64,000 bases of DNA. Origin: Paraburkholderia aromaticivorans (GTDB lineage: Bacteria > Pseudomonadota > Gammaproteobacteria > Burkholderiales > Burkholderiaceae). The stretch spans positions 3,596,001-3,660,000 of the forward strand of contig NZ_CP022989.1 in NCBI RefSeq assembly GCF_002278075.1, in the 5' to 3' direction. Both the position numbers and the translations under genes were made by a program. Below, one piece after another: positions 46,125 to 56,005 of the stretch; the first letter of the stretch is position 1, and every line of letters starts with the position of its first letter. Under the pieces are notes generated by a model, which was not told the DNA's origin, made no database searches, and saw nothing but the letters and a program-made list of their open reading frames with translations.

Positions 46125-46410
46125 ATTCGTTCTCCTCGTTGCAATTCATGGGCGGATGCCGCGCGGCCTGTATCCGTTACGCTGGCCGCGTGGTTGGCCT
46201 CCGTGTCGAGCCTGGCTGGCGTGGCCCTTGCCGCGCGAGCGGCGCCGCCGCGGCCAACCAGTATGTAAGGCGCCTTGTGAAACGATTAGTTCTGTGAAAG
46301 CCCGCCCGCGACGCACCGATCGCACTTGTGCCGCTCGCGCCGGTCGAACAGGATGGCCGGCACGATCCGTGCTGCCGCGTCGACGCCTTTTCCAGTTCAG
46401 CGAGCGCAAT

Positions 46411-46602
46411 ATGGGAAAATATTTTCTGCAGAATCACGAACTGCCCGAGCCGGATGCGGCAAACACATGGTTCGCCTACGCCGAAAGCCACGGCATCGAC
46501 ATTCCGAAAGCCATCAGCATCTGGGAAGACGCGGCCACGGAAACAGGCGGCGAAAGCCGGCGGCTGGTCAGCGCGGCCGGCATTACGATCGAAACGCCCT
46601 GA
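46411..46602 (+). CDS. Small acidic hypothetical protein
   Basis: A 63-residue frame beginning MGKYFLQNHELPEPDAANTW and ending SRRLVSAAGITIETP. Codon use is coding-like, with a helical part around SHGIDIPKAISIWEDAATET. No strong ribosome site precedes the ATG. Divergent from the DUF1488 pair and 73 bp upstream of a lipoprotein gene on the same strand. Not recognised. Confidence 0.5.
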   Translation: MGKYFLQNHELPEPDAANTWFAYAESHGIDIPKAISIWEDAATETGGESRRLVSAAGITIETP

Positions 46603-46675
46603 GCCTGCCCTCGATGAACGGGCGCCTCCCGCCCACATGGCCAGCCCGACTATCAATCTGAAAGGAAACATCACG

Positions 46676-47065
46676 ATGCATTTCATGACGCAACTGCGCC
46701 GCGCCGGCCGCTTCAACCGCCTTCGAACCCGTGCTGCGTTGGCTCTCGCGCGCCGGACGTCGCTCGCGGCCGCCCTGCCCGCCGCCATGCTGTTGGGCGC
46801 GGGTCTCGCCGGCTGCGCATCGTCGAACACCACGTCGCTGATCAATCTGCCGAATGGGCAAACCGGCTTTGCGGTGAATTGCAGCGGCGCCGACGCCGCT
46901 TCCAGCTGGGCCTCGTGCTACGTGCAGGCCGGCAAGGCATGCGGCGCGACGGGTTACGACATCGTGTCGAAAGACAATGACGAAGGCGGCACGGCGGGCG
47001 GCAGCGTCACGAACGTCGTCTCGGCCAACGTCAAGAACCGTTCGATGATCGTGCGCTGCAAATAA
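46676..47065 (+). CDS. Small lipoprotein
   Basis: A 129-residue precursor whose signal ends AAMLLGAGLAGCASSN (lipobox LAGC, lipidated Cys near residue 43). The long basic N-terminus before the hydrophobic core suggests translation may begin at the ATG three codons later or further in. The mature part has three more cysteines (FAVNCSG, WASCYVQAGKACGA), likely a disulfide, and ends SANVKNRSMIVRCK. Preceded by AAAGGAAA. Family not named. Confidence 0.7.
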   Translation: MHFMTQLRRAGRFNRLRTRAALALARRTSLAAALPAAMLLGAGLAGCASSNTTSLINLPNGQTGFAVNCSGADAASSWASCYVQAGKACGATGYDIVSKDNDEGGTAGGSVTNVVSANVKNRSMIVRCK

Positions 47066-47107
47066 GCGCCCGCGAAGCGCCCGCGGCACCTGTGCCGGTG
47101 CGATGGC

Positions 47108-47446
47108 TCAGTGCGCCTGCATCTTCGAAAACATGTTCAGCACCGTCACGCCGGCCATTATCAGCCCTAGGCCGATAATGGCCGGCACGTCCGGCACCTG
47201 CCGGTACAACACCACCGCGACCAGCGTGATCAGCACGATGCCGGCGCCCGACCACACCGCATAGACGACGCCGACCGGAACGCTCTTGAGCGTCAGCGAC
47301 AGGCAATAGAACGCCACGCCATAGCCGAGCACGACCACCACTGACGGCACGAGCCGCGAGAAGCCCTCCGACGCGCGCATCGCGGAGGTCGCGATCACTT
47401 CGGCCACGATGGCGATGCCCAGCAATGCGTATGCAGGCAGGCGCAT
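47108..47446 (-). CDS. Small multidrug resistance (SMR) family transporter
   Basis: A 112-residue four-helix protein of the EmrE/SugE/QacE family, which work as dual-topology dimers exchanging protons for cations or guanidinium. Start 47446 gives MRLPAYALLGIAIVAEVIAT with the essential glutamate at position 16 in AEVIATSAM. VPVGVVYAVWSGAGIVLITL is the SMR signature in helix 3; helix 4 is IIGLGLIMAGVTVLNMF. It is 4 bp downstream of the UPF0303 gene. WSGAG favours the EmrE-type branch over SugE. Confidence 0.9.
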   Translation of the reverse strand: MRLPAYALLGIAIVAEVIATSAMRASEGFSRLVPSVVVVLGYGVAFYCLSLTLKSVPVGVVYAVWSGAGIVLITLVAVVLYRQVPDVPAIIGLGLIMAGVTVLNMFSKMQAH

Positions 47447-47450
47447 CGCG

Positions 47451-47948
47451 TCAGACCTTTGCAAGCGCGAGCTTGCTGTAGTCGTGACCGAGGTGCGCGC
47501 ACAGCGCTTCCACTACCAGTTCGTGATCGGCGCGCTGCGGCAGCCCCGAAACGGTGATCGATCCGATCACGCCGGCGCCCGCCACCGTCAGCGGGAACGC
47601 GCCGCCGTGCGACGCGTATTCCGTGGCGGGCAAGCCGTGCTTGTCGGCGAGCGTGCCGCCGGCCTGCTGCATCTTCAGACCGATCGCGTAGGAGCTGCGG
47701 CGGAAATGCGCGACCGTGTTGCCCTTGCGGCGCGCCCAGTCGACGTTGTCAGGCGTCGCGCCGCCGAGCAGACTGAAGAACAGTGGCTGACCGAACGTGC
47801 GCACGTCGATCGCGGCGGGAATGCCGCGCGCCTTGGCGACCTCGTGCAGGTAGGCGCCGACTTGCCACGCGCGGTCGGCATCGAATTGGGGGAACACCAG
47901 CGCGTGTTCCTGGGCGGCAATCACCTGCAGATCGTGAGCGATATCCAT
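47451..47948 (-). CDS. UPF0303 / heme-degrading-domain (GlcG/HbpS-like) protein
   Basis: A 165-residue protein starting [20 protein letters not shown]. The pattern [20 protein letters not shown], then [20 protein letters not shown] and [20 protein letters not shown], fits the UPF0303/HbpS-like fold, whose members have been linked to heme or small-molecule binding. Activity here is unproved. Located immediately before the SMR gene on the same strand, so co-transcribed. Confidence 0.82.
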   Translation of the reverse strand: MDIAHDLQVIAAQEHALVFPQFDADRAWQVGAYLHEVAKARGIPAAIDVRTFGQPLFFSLLGGATPDNVDWARRKGNTVAHFRRSSYAIGLKMQQAGGTLADKHGLPATEYASHGGAFPLTVAGAGVIGSITVSGLPQRADHELVVEALCAHLGHDYSKLALAKV

Positions 47949-48142
47949 GGGGTCCGGAGCAAGGTCAGAGTTAAAGCGTGCGCCGCCGTACCTGCAGGGC
48001 GCCGCCGCGAGCAGAACCTGAATTCTAGCGCAGCACCTTGCGCAGGCCTTCCGGCATGCGACGCGGGCCATACGTGCGGCGACCTCGAAGAGACCGCCGC
48101 CGCTGCGCGACGCGTGGATTGAAGCCGCTTCTTAAATAGCTA

Positions 48143-48171
48143 TTGCATCGGCATCCAACTTCTTCTATAAT
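48143..48171 (+). promoter_or_regulatory. tRNA-fMet promoter
   Basis: TTGCAT (48143-48148), 17 bp, then consensus TATAAT (48166-48171), ending 16 bp before the tRNA 5' end. Confidence 0.9.
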
Positions 48172-48186
48172 CTTTTCTTCGACGGA

Positions 48187-48263
<77 letters not shown>

Positions 48264-48335
48264 AGTGCATCTCGCCTGCATTACGCCTCTTCAAGGCGGC
48301 GCGCAAAACGGTTCGAGACGTCGAAAACAACATTG

Positions 48336-48366
48336 AAGGCTTGCCGAATCGGCAGGCCTTTTTTGT
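48336..48366 (+). terminator. Intrinsic terminator after tRNA-fMet
   Basis: AAGGCTTGCCG-aat-CGGCAGGCCTT forms an 11-bp stem with one mismatch, followed by TTTTTG and more T residues. Confidence 0.88.
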
Positions 48367-48672
48367 TTTTCTTTCCTAATCTTTCATCACACGTTGCGCA
48401 CTCCGCGCGTTGCGTCGCTCTTCCCCGTTTTTGGGCACGATTTCATAAGCGGTTCGCGACAACCACCGGCGCCGACCGCAATGCCGTCCGTGCCCACGAT
48501 CACGGCTTGCACGCAAGATATTCTGCATCCCAAATTAAATACCCCGCGGGCTTCGGCGCGCGTCTGGTTATGGAACTCACTCGTCGGCGGAGCCGGCACG
48601 CCGCTATGCTCCGACCTGAGTAAATCCGCGTCCCAGTGATAAACTCCTACCACTCCTTCTTGTCCCCTTCCT

Positions 48673-49218
48673 ATGAAATTCTGTTCTGTCTGCGGCCACG
48701 GCGTCAGTCTGAGCATTCCGCCGGGCGACAACCGCGAGCGCTTCGTCTGCGCCAGTTGCGGCACGGTGCACTATCAGAACCCACGCAACGTGGTCGGCAC
48801 CGTCCCCGTCTGGGACGACAAGGTGCTGCTGTGCCGCCGCGCGATCGAACCGCGCTACGGCTACTGGACGCTGCCCGCGGGCTTCATGGAGATGGGTGAG
48901 ACAACCGCCGAGGCGGCATCGCGCGAAACGCTGGAAGAAGCCGGCGCGCGCGTCGAGGTGCAGAGCCTTTTTTCGCTGCTGAACGTGCCGCACGTGCATC
49001 AGGTGCATCTGTTCTACATGGCGCGGCTGCTCGACCTGGACATTGCCGCCGGCGAAGAAAGTCTCGAAGTGAAGCTCTTCGAAGAACACGAAGTGCCTTG
49101 GGACGAAATCGCCTTTCCCACGGTCGGCCAGACCTTGCGTTTCTTTTTCGCCGACCGCGCCGCGGGCAGCTTCGGCCTGCACACGGGCGACATCTTCCGC
49201 TCACTGCGCGAAGGTTGA
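48673..49218 (+). CDS. NUDIX hydrolase with N-terminal zinc ribbon
   Basis: A 181-residue enzyme. A zinc ribbon (FCSVCGH and FVCASCG, four cysteines in residues 1-35) precedes the NUDIX domain, whose box is GFMEMGETTAEAASRETLEE followed by AGA. The ribbon-NUDIX arrangement is that of NADH/FAD/ADP-ribose-type pyrophosphatases. Start matches the zinc ribbon. It lies 9 bp before aat on the same strand. The exact nucleotide substrate is unknown. Confidence 0.9.
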   Translation: MKFCSVCGHGVSLSIPPGDNRERFVCASCGTVHYQNPRNVVGTVPVWDDKVLLCRRAIEPRYGYWTLPAGFMEMGETTAEAASRETLEEAGARVEVQSLFSLLNVPHVHQVHLFYMARLLDLDIAAGEESLEVKLFEEHEVPWDEIAFPTVGQTLRFFFADRAAGSFGLHTGDIFRSLREG

Positions 49219-49227
49219 ACGGCACGC

Positions 49228-49965
49228 ATGGTTCCCTGGCTCGGCCCCGATGATCCCTTTCCGCCCGTCGAGCGCGCGCTCGGCGCGACGAGCGGCGCGC
49301 CCGGTCTGCTCGCCGCAAGCGGCGATCTGCTGCCCTCGCGGCTGATCGACGCCTATCGGCGGGGCATCTTCCCGTGGTATTCGGACGGCCAGCCGGTGCT
49401 GTGGTGGAGTCCCGACCCGCGCATGATCCTGCGCCCCGCCGAATTCAAGGTGTCGCCGTCGCTGCGCAAAACGCTCAGGCGCGTATTGCGCGAAGACGCA
49501 TGGGAGATCCGCGTCGATCATGATTTCGCCGCGGTGATGCGGGCCTGCGCACAGGCGCCGCGACGTGGACAGCGCGGCACTTGGATCACCGCGGACGTGG
49601 TCGAAGCGTATTCGTCGCTGCATCGGGCCGGTGACGCGCACAGCATCGAAACCTGGTTCGAAGGCAAGCGCGTGGGCGGTCTGTATGGCGTGTCGTTCGG
49701 CAAGATGTTCTTCGGCGAATCCATGTTCGCGGAGGTCACCGACGCGTCGAAAATGGCGCTGGCCGCGCTTGTCGGACACTTGCGCCGTCACGAAATAGAA
49801 ATGATAGACTGCCAGCAGAACACGTCGCATCTGGCGTCGCTGGGCGGTCGCGAGATAGCGCGCAAGGCGTTCATCGCGCATGTTCGCGCGTCGGTCGAGG
49901 CGCCGCCGATTCCCTGGCGCTTCGACAAGACCGTGTTGCTCGAGATCGTCGCGCCAGCGGCGTAG
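49228..49965 (+). CDS. aat: Leucyl/phenylalanyl-tRNA-protein transferase
   Basis: It adds Leu or Phe from charged tRNA to proteins with N-terminal Arg or Lys, marking them for ClpAP (N-degron pathway). The 245-residue protein shows family motifs: [72 protein letters not shown] and FGESMF. Followed by bpt, which handles acidic N-termini, so both arms of the pathway are adjacent. Confidence 0.97.
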   Translation: MVPWLGPDDPFPPVERALGATSGAPGLLAASGDLLPSRLIDAYRRGIFPWYSDGQPVLWWSPDPRMILRPAEFKVSPSLRKTLRRVLREDAWEIRVDHDFAAVMRACAQAPRRGQRGTWITADVVEAYSSLHRAGDAHSIETWFEGKRVGGLYGVSFGKMFFGESMFAEVTDASKMALAALVGHLRRHEIEMIDCQQNTSHLASLGGREIARKAFIAHVRASVEAPPIPWRFDKTVLLEIVAPAA

Positions 49966-50081
49966 GAAGAATCAGGCCGAATCCGGATCCGCCGCCTACC
50001 GAGCCGCGGGTCACGAGCCGCGGGTCGTCCACCGCCTGGCGCCGGGTTTGCATTACCAGAGACGCTTCGAGAGCTGCCAAC

Positions 50082-50903
50082 GTGACTCATCCCAACGAGC
50101 TGCCTCTTTCCCCGCTTTCGGCGCTGCAATTTTATGCAACGGCGCCTTATCCCTGCAGTTATCTGGATGGGCGCATCGCGCGCTCGCAAGTCGCCACTCC
50201 CAGCCACCTGATCAACTCCGACGTCTACACCGACCTCGTCAAGGCCGGCTTCCGGCGCTCTGGCGTATTCACCTACCGGCCGTATTGCGACGGCTGCCGC
50301 GCCTGCGTGCCGGTGCGCGTGCCGGTCGACCAGTTCGAGCCGAACCGCACCCAGCGCCGCGTCTGGAAGAAACATGGCGAACTGATCGCCACCGTGGCGC
50401 CGCTCCATTACGACGAAGAACACTACGCGCTCTACATGCGTTATCAGTCGGCGCGGCACGCGGGCGGCGGCATGGACCGCGACAGCCGCGACCAGTACGA
50501 ACAGTTTCTGCTGCAGAGCCGGATCAATTCGCGCCTGGTCGAATTCCGCGAGCCGCAGCCGGACCGGCCGGATGCGCCTGGCATTCTGCGCATGATCAGC
50601 ATGATCGACATCCTCGGCGACGGGCTCTCGTCGGTGTACACGTTTTTCGAGCCGGCGTTGCCGAACACGAGCTTCGGCACCTACAACATCTATTGGCAGA
50701 TCGAGCAGGCGCGCAGCCTCAAACTGCCTTACGTGTACCTCGGCTACTGGATTCGCGAGAGTCCGAAGATGGCGTACAAGGCGAATTTCCGCCCGCTCGA
50801 GGGTTTGATCGACGGCGCCTGGCGCGTGCTCGATCCCACGGGCGCGGATCTGCCGCCGGTCGAGCTGGCCATTCACGGCAGGCGTCCTCCGTTCAAGCCG
50901 TAG
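50082..50903 (+). CDS. bpt: Aspartate/glutamate leucyltransferase (Bpt; ATE-like)
   Basis: It transfers Leu from leucyl-tRNA to N-terminal Asp or Glu, making ClpS/ClpAP substrates. The 273-residue protein has the ATE-type N-terminal Cys site ([18 protein letters not shown]) with [20 protein letters not shown], and the C-domain STYTFFEP-like segment [20 protein letters not shown] plus [20 protein letters not shown]. The start follows a 116-bp gap after aat. Length and motifs match bacterial Bpt rather than eukaryotic Ate1. Confidence 0.95.
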   Translation: MTHPNELPLSPLSALQFYATAPYPCSYLDGRIARSQVATPSHLINSDVYTDLVKAGFRRSGVFTYRPYCDGCRACVPVRVPVDQFEPNRTQRRVWKKHGELIATVAPLHYDEEHYALYMRYQSARHAGGGMDRDSRDQYEQFLLQSRINSRLVEFREPQPDRPDAPGILRMISMIDILGDGLSSVYTFFEPALPNTSFGTYNIYWQIEQARSLKLPYVYLGYWIRESPKMAYKANFRPLEGLIDGAWRVLDPTGADLPPVELAIHGRRPPFKP

Positions 50904-51027
50904 GGCGCGCTGGCGGATGGCGGATGGCGGCACGATCCCGCAAGTCCGTTTCATTAATGCGTCAAAGTCATGCCTCAAAGTCGGTAAAATGGCGGGTTCC
51001 CATTTTCCGGCCGCCCGGCATCGTCCC

Positions 51028-52050
51028 GTGTTCAGTTCCCTTTACCCGCTCGTACGCGCCCAACTCTTTCGCATGGACGCGGAAGATGCTCACCACCTGA
51101 CCTTGCGCATTCTCGGCGCGGCCGGGCGCACCGGCCTTGCCGGCGCGCTGGCGCCGCACGTGCCGGATGCGCCGCGCACCGTGATGGGGCTGACGTTCCG
51201 CAACCCCGTGGGGCTCGCCGCGGGCCTCGACAAGGACGGCGCCTGCATCGACGGCCTCGCCGCGCTCGGCTTCGGCTTTATCGAAGTGGGCACGGTGACG
51301 CCGCGCGCCCAGCCGGGCAATCCGCGCCCGCGCATGTTCCGTCTACCGCAGGCGAACGCCGTGATCAACCGGATGGGCTTTAACAACGCGGGCGTCGACC
51401 AGTTCGTGAAGAACGTGCAGGCCGCGCGCTATCGCGGCATTCTCGGCCTGAACATCGGCAAGAATGCCGACACGCCGATCGAACGCGCCGCCGAAGACTA
51501 CCTGTACTGCCTCGAACGCGTGTACCCGTTCGCCAGCTACGTGACCGTCAACATCTCGTCGCCGAACACGAAAAATCTGCGCCAGTTGCAAGGCGCGGGC
51601 GAACTCGACGCGTTGCTCGCGGCGCTCAAGGACAAGCAGCAGCGACTGGCCGACATGCACGGCAAGCTGGTGCCGCTCGCGCTGAAAATCGCGCCGGACC
51701 TCGACGACGAACAGATCAAGTCGATCGCCGACACGCTGCTGCGTCACCGCTTCGAAGGCGTGATCGCTACCAACACCACGCTCTCGCGCACCGCCGTCGC
51801 CGGCATGCAATACGGCGACGAAGCCGGCGGCCTGTCGGGCAAACCGGTGTTCGACGCGTCGAACGAAGTGATCCGCAAGCTGCGCGCGGAGGTCGGCGAA
51901 GCGGTGCCGATCATCGGCGTCGGCGGGATTTTTTCCGGCGACGATGCGCGCGCGAAGATGGCGGCGGGCGCGTCGCTGGTGCAGCTTTATACCGGCTTCA
52001 TCTACCGCGGACCGGCGCTGGTGGCCGAATGCGTACAGGCGCTGCGCTAA
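51028..52050 (+). CDS. pyrD: Dihydroorotate dehydrogenase (quinone), class 2
   Basis: It oxidises dihydroorotate to orotate with ubiquinone at the inner membrane, step four of pyrimidine synthesis. A GTG start at 51028 gives 340 residues starting [20 protein letters not shown] after the initiator, matching family N-termini; the frame is open 37 codons further. Motifs: [62 protein letters not shown] (class 2 catalytic Ser) and [20 protein letters not shown]. Confidence 0.95.
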   Translation: MFSSLYPLVRAQLFRMDAEDAHHLTLRILGAAGRTGLAGALAPHVPDAPRTVMGLTFRNPVGLAAGLDKDGACIDGLAALGFGFIEVGTVTPRAQPGNPRPRMFRLPQANAVINRMGFNNAGVDQFVKNVQAARYRGILGLNIGKNADTPIERAAEDYLYCLERVYPFASYVTVNISSPNTKNLRQLQGAGELDALLAALKDKQQRLADMHGKLVPLALKIAPDLDDEQIKSIADTLLRHRFEGVIATNTTLSRTAVAGMQYGDEAGGLSGKPVFDASNEVIRKLRAEVGEAVPIIGVGGIFSGDDARAKMAAGASLVQLYTGFIYRGPALVAECVQALR

Positions 52051-52166
52051 ACGTGCTGCGGCTGGGCGCCGGTAATATAGACATAAACAAACGGTATTTT
52101 GGTTTCGATAGTCTGTTTTGTTATGCTTTCGTCTGTTAAAACGCCAGACGAACAAAAAGGAACTCG

Positions 52167-52961
52167 ATGAAATTTGGCTTGTTGAAAAAATTTCTGGTCG
52201 CCGGTCTGATCGGCGCGTCGTTTACCGCTGTCACCGCGCACGCCGACGACCTGCTCGATCAGGTCAAGCAGCGCGGCACGCTGCGCATCGGTCTGGAAGG
52301 CACCTTCCCGCCGTTCAATTCGAAAGCGCCGTCGGGCGAACTGGTCGGCTACGACGTCGACATCGCCAGGGCCGTGGCCGCCAAGCTCGGCGTGAAGCCG
52401 GAATTCGTCACGACCGAATGGAGCGGCATCATCGCCGGTCTGCAGGCGGGCAAGTTCGACGTGATCGTCAACCAGGTGGGCATTACCGACGCGCGCAAGC
52501 AGGCGCTCGACTTCTCGCCGGCCTACACGTATTCGGCCGCGCAACTGATCCAGCGTAAGGACGACACGCGCCAGTTCAAGTCGCTCGACGACCTGAAGGG
52601 CAAGAAGCTCGGCGTCGGTCTCGGCACGAACTACATGGACATGGCCAGGTCGGTGCCGGGCATCGACGTGAAGACCTATCCGGGCGCCCCCGAGTATCTG
52701 CGTGATCTGGCCGCCGGGCGTCTGGACGCGGCGCTCAACGACCGCCTGATGCTCGCGTACCTGATGAAGAACTCGCAACTGCCGCTGCGCACCGGCGCGA
52801 ACGTCGGCGCGGGCAACCCGTCCGGCATTCCGTTCAGGAAGGGCAATCCGAAATTCGCCAAGGCGATCGACGAAGCAATGACGCAGCTCGAAGCGGACGG
52901 CACGTTCTCGAAGATCTCGGACAAGTGGTTCGGTATCGACGTCACCAAGCCGGTCAAGTAA
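52167..52961 (+). CDS. tcyJ: Cystine-type periplasmic amino-acid-binding protein
   Basis: A 264-residue precursor with a signal peptide (KKFLVAGLIGASFTAVTAHA). The mature part follows E. coli FliY/TcyJ, the cystine-binding protein: LRIGLEGTFPPFNSKAPSGE, INQVGITDARKQALDFSPAY-type segment, LKGKKLGVGLGTNY and SKISDKWFGIDVTKP. It precedes its likely permease by 107 bp, with a stable hairpin between. Cystine specificity is inferred from similarity; other polar amino acids remain possible. Confidence 0.85.
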   Translation: MKFGLLKKFLVAGLIGASFTAVTAHADDLLDQVKQRGTLRIGLEGTFPPFNSKAPSGELVGYDVDIARAVAAKLGVKPEFVTTEWSGIIAGLQAGKFDVIVNQVGITDARKQALDFSPAYTYSAAQLIQRKDDTRQFKSLDDLKGKKLGVGLGTNYMDMARSVPGIDVKTYPGAPEYLRDLAAGRLDAALNDRLMLAYLMKNSQLPLRTGANVGAGNPSGIPFRKGNPKFAKAIDEAMTQLEADGTFSKISDKWFGIDVTKPVK

Positions 52962-52977
52962 CACGCGCTGACTGAAA

Positions 52978-53011
52978 CGAAGGGCGGCATCGTTGGCGAT
53001 GCCGCCCTTCG
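52978..53011 (+). terminator. Strong hairpin between binding protein and permease genes
   Basis: CGAAGGGCGGCATCG-ttgg-CGATGCCGCCCTTCG is a perfect 15-bp stem starting 16 bp after the tcyJ stop, with only a weak T content after it (CGCTTCTA). It may partly terminate or stabilise the message so that more binding protein than permease is made. Confidence 0.7.
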
Positions 53012-53068
53012 CGCTTCTACAGCACAGTTTATGATGTGCGCTTTTGCGCGCCAACCCGACCACCGCCC

Positions 53069-53728
53069 ATGTCCACCACTTCCCTGCTCGTTGAATCGCT
53101 GCCCGTGCTCGCGCAGGGCGCCGTCCTGACGATCAAGTTCGCGGTTCTGTCGATGATCTTCGGCCTGATTGCCGGCGCCGTGCTCGCCTTGATGGGCGTG
53201 AGCCACAGCCGCGCGCTGAACTGGATCGCCCGCATTTACGTGAGCGTGATGCGCGGCACGCCGCTGCTGGTGCAGATCTTCGTGATCTATTACGGCTTGC
53301 CGAGTTTCGGCATTTCGCTGGACCCCACGCCGGCCGGCGTGATTGCCTTGTCGGCCAATGTCGCGGCTTATCTGTCGGAGAGCATGCGCGGCGCGATTCT
53401 GGGGATTCACCAGGGGCAGTGGCTCGCCGCCTATAGCCTCGGCCTCTCGCGCCGCCAGACGCTGCGCTATGTGATCGCGCCGCAGGCCTTGCGCATTGCC
53501 GTGCCGAGTCTGTCGAACAGTTTGATCAGCCTCATCAAGGACACCTCGCTGGTGTCGGTGATCACCGTGACCGAACTGCTGCGCAGCGCGCAGGAAATCA
53601 TCGCCTCGACCTATCAGCCGCTGCCGCTGTATCTGGCGGCGGCCGCGGTTTATTGGGTGCTGTGCCAGCTGCTCGAAAGCGTGCAACGCTGGTACGAACG
53701 GCGTCTCGCGCTGCCGTCGCGGCACTGA
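53069..53728 (+). CDS. tcyL: Polar amino-acid ABC transporter permease, cystine type
   Basis: A 219-residue HisMQ-type permease with about five helices. MRGTPLLVQIFVIYYGLPSF and the coupling loop IHQGQWLAAYSLGLSRRQTL are typical, with DTSLVSVITVTELLRSAQEI near the end. Start 53069 follows a short gap; the frame extends to 53036 without support. It pairs with tcyJ. No ATPase gene follows; the next gene lies on the other strand, so the ATPase must be encoded elsewhere. Confidence 0.87.
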   Translation: MSTTSLLVESLPVLAQGAVLTIKFAVLSMIFGLIAGAVLALMGVSHSRALNWIARIYVSVMRGTPLLVQIFVIYYGLPSFGISLDPTPAGVIALSANVAAYLSESMRGAILGIHQGQWLAAYSLGLSRRQTLRYVIAPQALRIAVPSLSNSLISLIKDTSLVSVITVTELLRSAQEIIASTYQPLPLYLAAAAVYWVLCQLLESVQRWYERRLALPSRH

Positions 53729-53804
53729 TCCCAGCCGGCGCGCGCGGTCGGATAAGCGCCGGGCGACGCCACCTCGCCGCGTGAGCGCGGGCTCGGCTTG
53801 GCCG

Positions 53805-54803
53805 TCACTCGCCGGCGAACTTCAGCCCAAGCGCCGCGCGCGCCGCGTCGGCCATCGCGATCATCTGCAGCGACTTGCTGTGCGGCATCACCGGGCTTTC
53901 CAGCCGCCCAGCCCGGATCAGTTCGCAGAAGTGCGCGGTCTCGTAGTTCAGGCCACCGCCTTCGAACGGTTCATCGAGTTCGATCACGCGTCCATCGGCA
54001 TAACGGATCGTCGCGCGCGACGGGTTCCACCACGGCTCGTGAATCGTGACGTGGCCGCCCTTCGCCATCAGCAGCGCATCGCCCTTGCCGTGCAGATCGA
54101 GCCCGCAGAACAACTGGGCGATGCCGCCCTCGTGCTGGCTGTTCAGGCTCGCGAACGTGTCGACGCCCGTGGTGCCGAGCCGCCCGAGCGTCTGCACCTC
54201 ACGCGGCGCGCCCAGCCAGTCGACGGCGAGAAACATCTCGTAGACACCGATGTCGAGCAGCGCGCCGCCCGCATGCTCGAACGACAGCGACGGGTGATCG
54301 TCCGGCACGCCCGGCACCGAACAACCGGCCCGCACCAATCCCACTGCGCCGATCGGCTCGACGTCTAGATGCGCGCGCAACTTTCTGTAGAGCGGATAAA
54401 ACGGCGGCTTCATCGCTTCCATGAAGAGGCGCTGCGCGGCGCGGGCGGCGTCGAGCACGCGCTCGAGCTGCGGCCGATTGATGGTGGCGGGTTTTTCGCA
54501 CAGTACGTGCAGACCGGCTTGCAACGCGGCGATCGCGTAGCCGGCGTGACTGTCCTGGATGGTGGCGATATAGAGTGCGTCGATGCCGCTTGCGAGCAGC
54601 GCGTCGAAGCTCGCGCAAACCTCGCCGCCGAACGTCGCGGCGAAAGCCATCGCGGGTTCCGCGCGGCGTGACCACAGCGCGGTCAGTTGCGCCTGTGGCA
54701 CATGAGCGAGACCTTGAGCGAAGCGACGGGCAATCCGGCCCGTCCCGACGATTCCCCAGCGGATCATGCCGTCCGGCGAGGTTTCCTGCGTTGCGATTGT
54801 CAT
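53805..54803 (-). CDS. Gfo/Idh/MocA-family oxidoreductase
   Basis: A 332-residue NAD(P)-dependent oxidoreductase. Start 54803 (MTIATQETSPDGMIRWGIVG) follows AAGGAACG. The Rossmann part has WGIVGTGRIARRFAQGLAHV and the family Lys-Pro motif HVLCEKPATINRPQL; the C-domain includes GALLDIGVYEMFLAVDWLGA. Sugars or inositols are usual substrates. It is 139 bp downstream of the GntR gene on the same strand. Confidence 0.87.
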   Translation of the reverse strand: MTIATQETSPDGMIRWGIVGTGRIARRFAQGLAHVPQAQLTALWSRRAEPAMAFAATFGGEVCASFDALLASGIDALYIATIQDSHAGYAIAALQAGLHVLCEKPATINRPQLERVLDAARAAQRLFMEAMKPPFYPLYRKLRAHLDVEPIGAVGLVRAGCSVPGVPDDHPSLSFEHAGGALLDIGVYEMFLAVDWLGAPREVQTLGRLGTTGVDTFASLNSQHEGGIAQLFCGLDLHGKGDALLMAKGGHVTIHEPWWNPSRATIRYADGRVIELDEPFEGGGLNYETAHFCELIRAGRLESPVMPHSKSLQMIAMADAARAALGLKFAGE

Positions 54804-54942
54804 CGTTCCTTCGAGTCCTTGCAGTTCAGAACAGGCGCTATTGTCGCGCATGCCGCACGCTCTCGCGTGGGCCTGAACTCGCGCCTTTCGTGGTGCACGG
54901 TCTCACAAGGAAAAAACAGGATCCGGCGTGCCGCCGCGGCGC

Positions 54943-55668
54943 TCACGCTCCGCCGTGTGCCGGCGGTTCCGCTGAAAAGTGGCCGCCGACTTCTTCCGCG
55001 GTGAAGTCGATCAACGCGAGCGAAGCGATTTCGGCTTCCTTCGGATCGTGCCGTTCGATCGCCTCGACCACGCGTTGATGGGAATTCACCGCCGTTTCCC
55101 ACAGTCCGTCCCGGTCGGCGACGATCGGGTTCACGGTCGATAGCGCACCGCGAATGATGGCCGCCATCTGCTTGAAGAACTGGTTGCCGCTCGCGACCAC
55201 GATGCGGGTATGGAACAGTTCGTCCGCTTCCTGATAGCCCGGCTCGCCCGGGTGGATCGCGCGGAAGGCTTCGAACGCCTCGCGAATCCCGGCGATATCC
55301 GCCGCGCTGGCGCGCGCGGCCGCCTGCGCCGAGGCGCGCGGTTCGATCAGGATGCGAAACTCGATCACGTCGCGCAGAAACAGCGGATCGGGTTTCGCGC
55401 GAAAGCGCCAGTTCACGACGTCCTCGTCGATCATGCGCCAATCGCTCATCGGCCGGATACGCGTGCCGATTTTCGGCCGCACGTCCAGCATGTCGCGCGC
55501 GAGCAGCATCGACAGCGCCTCGCGCATGACGGTGCGGCTGACGTCGAACTCCTTGGACAGCACATCCTGCGGTGGCAGGATGGCGCCGTACTTCTCTTCG
55601 ACGATGCCCGTGACAAGTCCATCCATGACCTTGCTCACAAGCGATCGATCTTTGTTTGCGTGTTCCAT
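54943..55668 (-). CDS. GntR-family (FCD) regulator
   Basis: A 241-residue FadR-subfamily repressor. The winged helix reads YGAILPPQDVLSKEFDVSRT, then VMREALSMLLARDMLDVRPK; the FCD ligand domain has FLRDVIEFRILIEPRASAQA, ADELFHTRIVVASGNQFFKQ and a metal-type His in VNSHQRVVEAIERHD. Start 55668 is preceded by GAGAGAGTGTC. Related proteins control sugar-acid use. It probably governs the oxidoreductase downstream. Confidence 0.88.
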   Translation of the reverse strand: MEHANKDRSLVSKVMDGLVTGIVEEKYGAILPPQDVLSKEFDVSRTVMREALSMLLARDMLDVRPKIGTRIRPMSDWRMIDEDVVNWRFRAKPDPLFLRDVIEFRILIEPRASAQAAARASAADIAGIREAFEAFRAIHPGEPGYQEADELFHTRIVVASGNQFFKQMAAIIRGALSTVNPIVADRDGLWETAVNSHQRVVEAIERHDPKEAEIASLALIDFTAEEVGGHFSAEPPAHGGA

Positions 55669-56005
55669 GACACTCTCTCCCCGAAGCGGTGTTTGCCCCC
55701 GCGTAGCCTGTTGATCGAGCAGCCCTTGTGCATCGTTCTATGGGTGTGACCTGGTTGTTCTACGATACGTTGCTAGCTTCAAAACGCTTGCGCCAGTTGG
55801 GACACTTCCTGACAGGGTTATCCCTCTGAAGAATTGTTTCTTCCGTGTAACGCCGCATATCTTGACGGACTATAAGCTTGCGTCTCAAGCGTGCCTGCAT
55901 CGCGAAATTTGCATAGTGCGAAGACGCACGTTACGAGACGAATTGTCTGATCTGCAACGCGCGCGGCGGATTTGGACTGGCGAAAAATGCCGGCGGACAT
56001 TCGCA
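55669..56005. other. Gene-free stretch upstream of the GntR gene
   Basis: No coding frame is supported. It should hold the GntR promoter. No FCD-type palindrome, T-tract terminator or repeat was convincingly seen. Confidence 0.45.
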
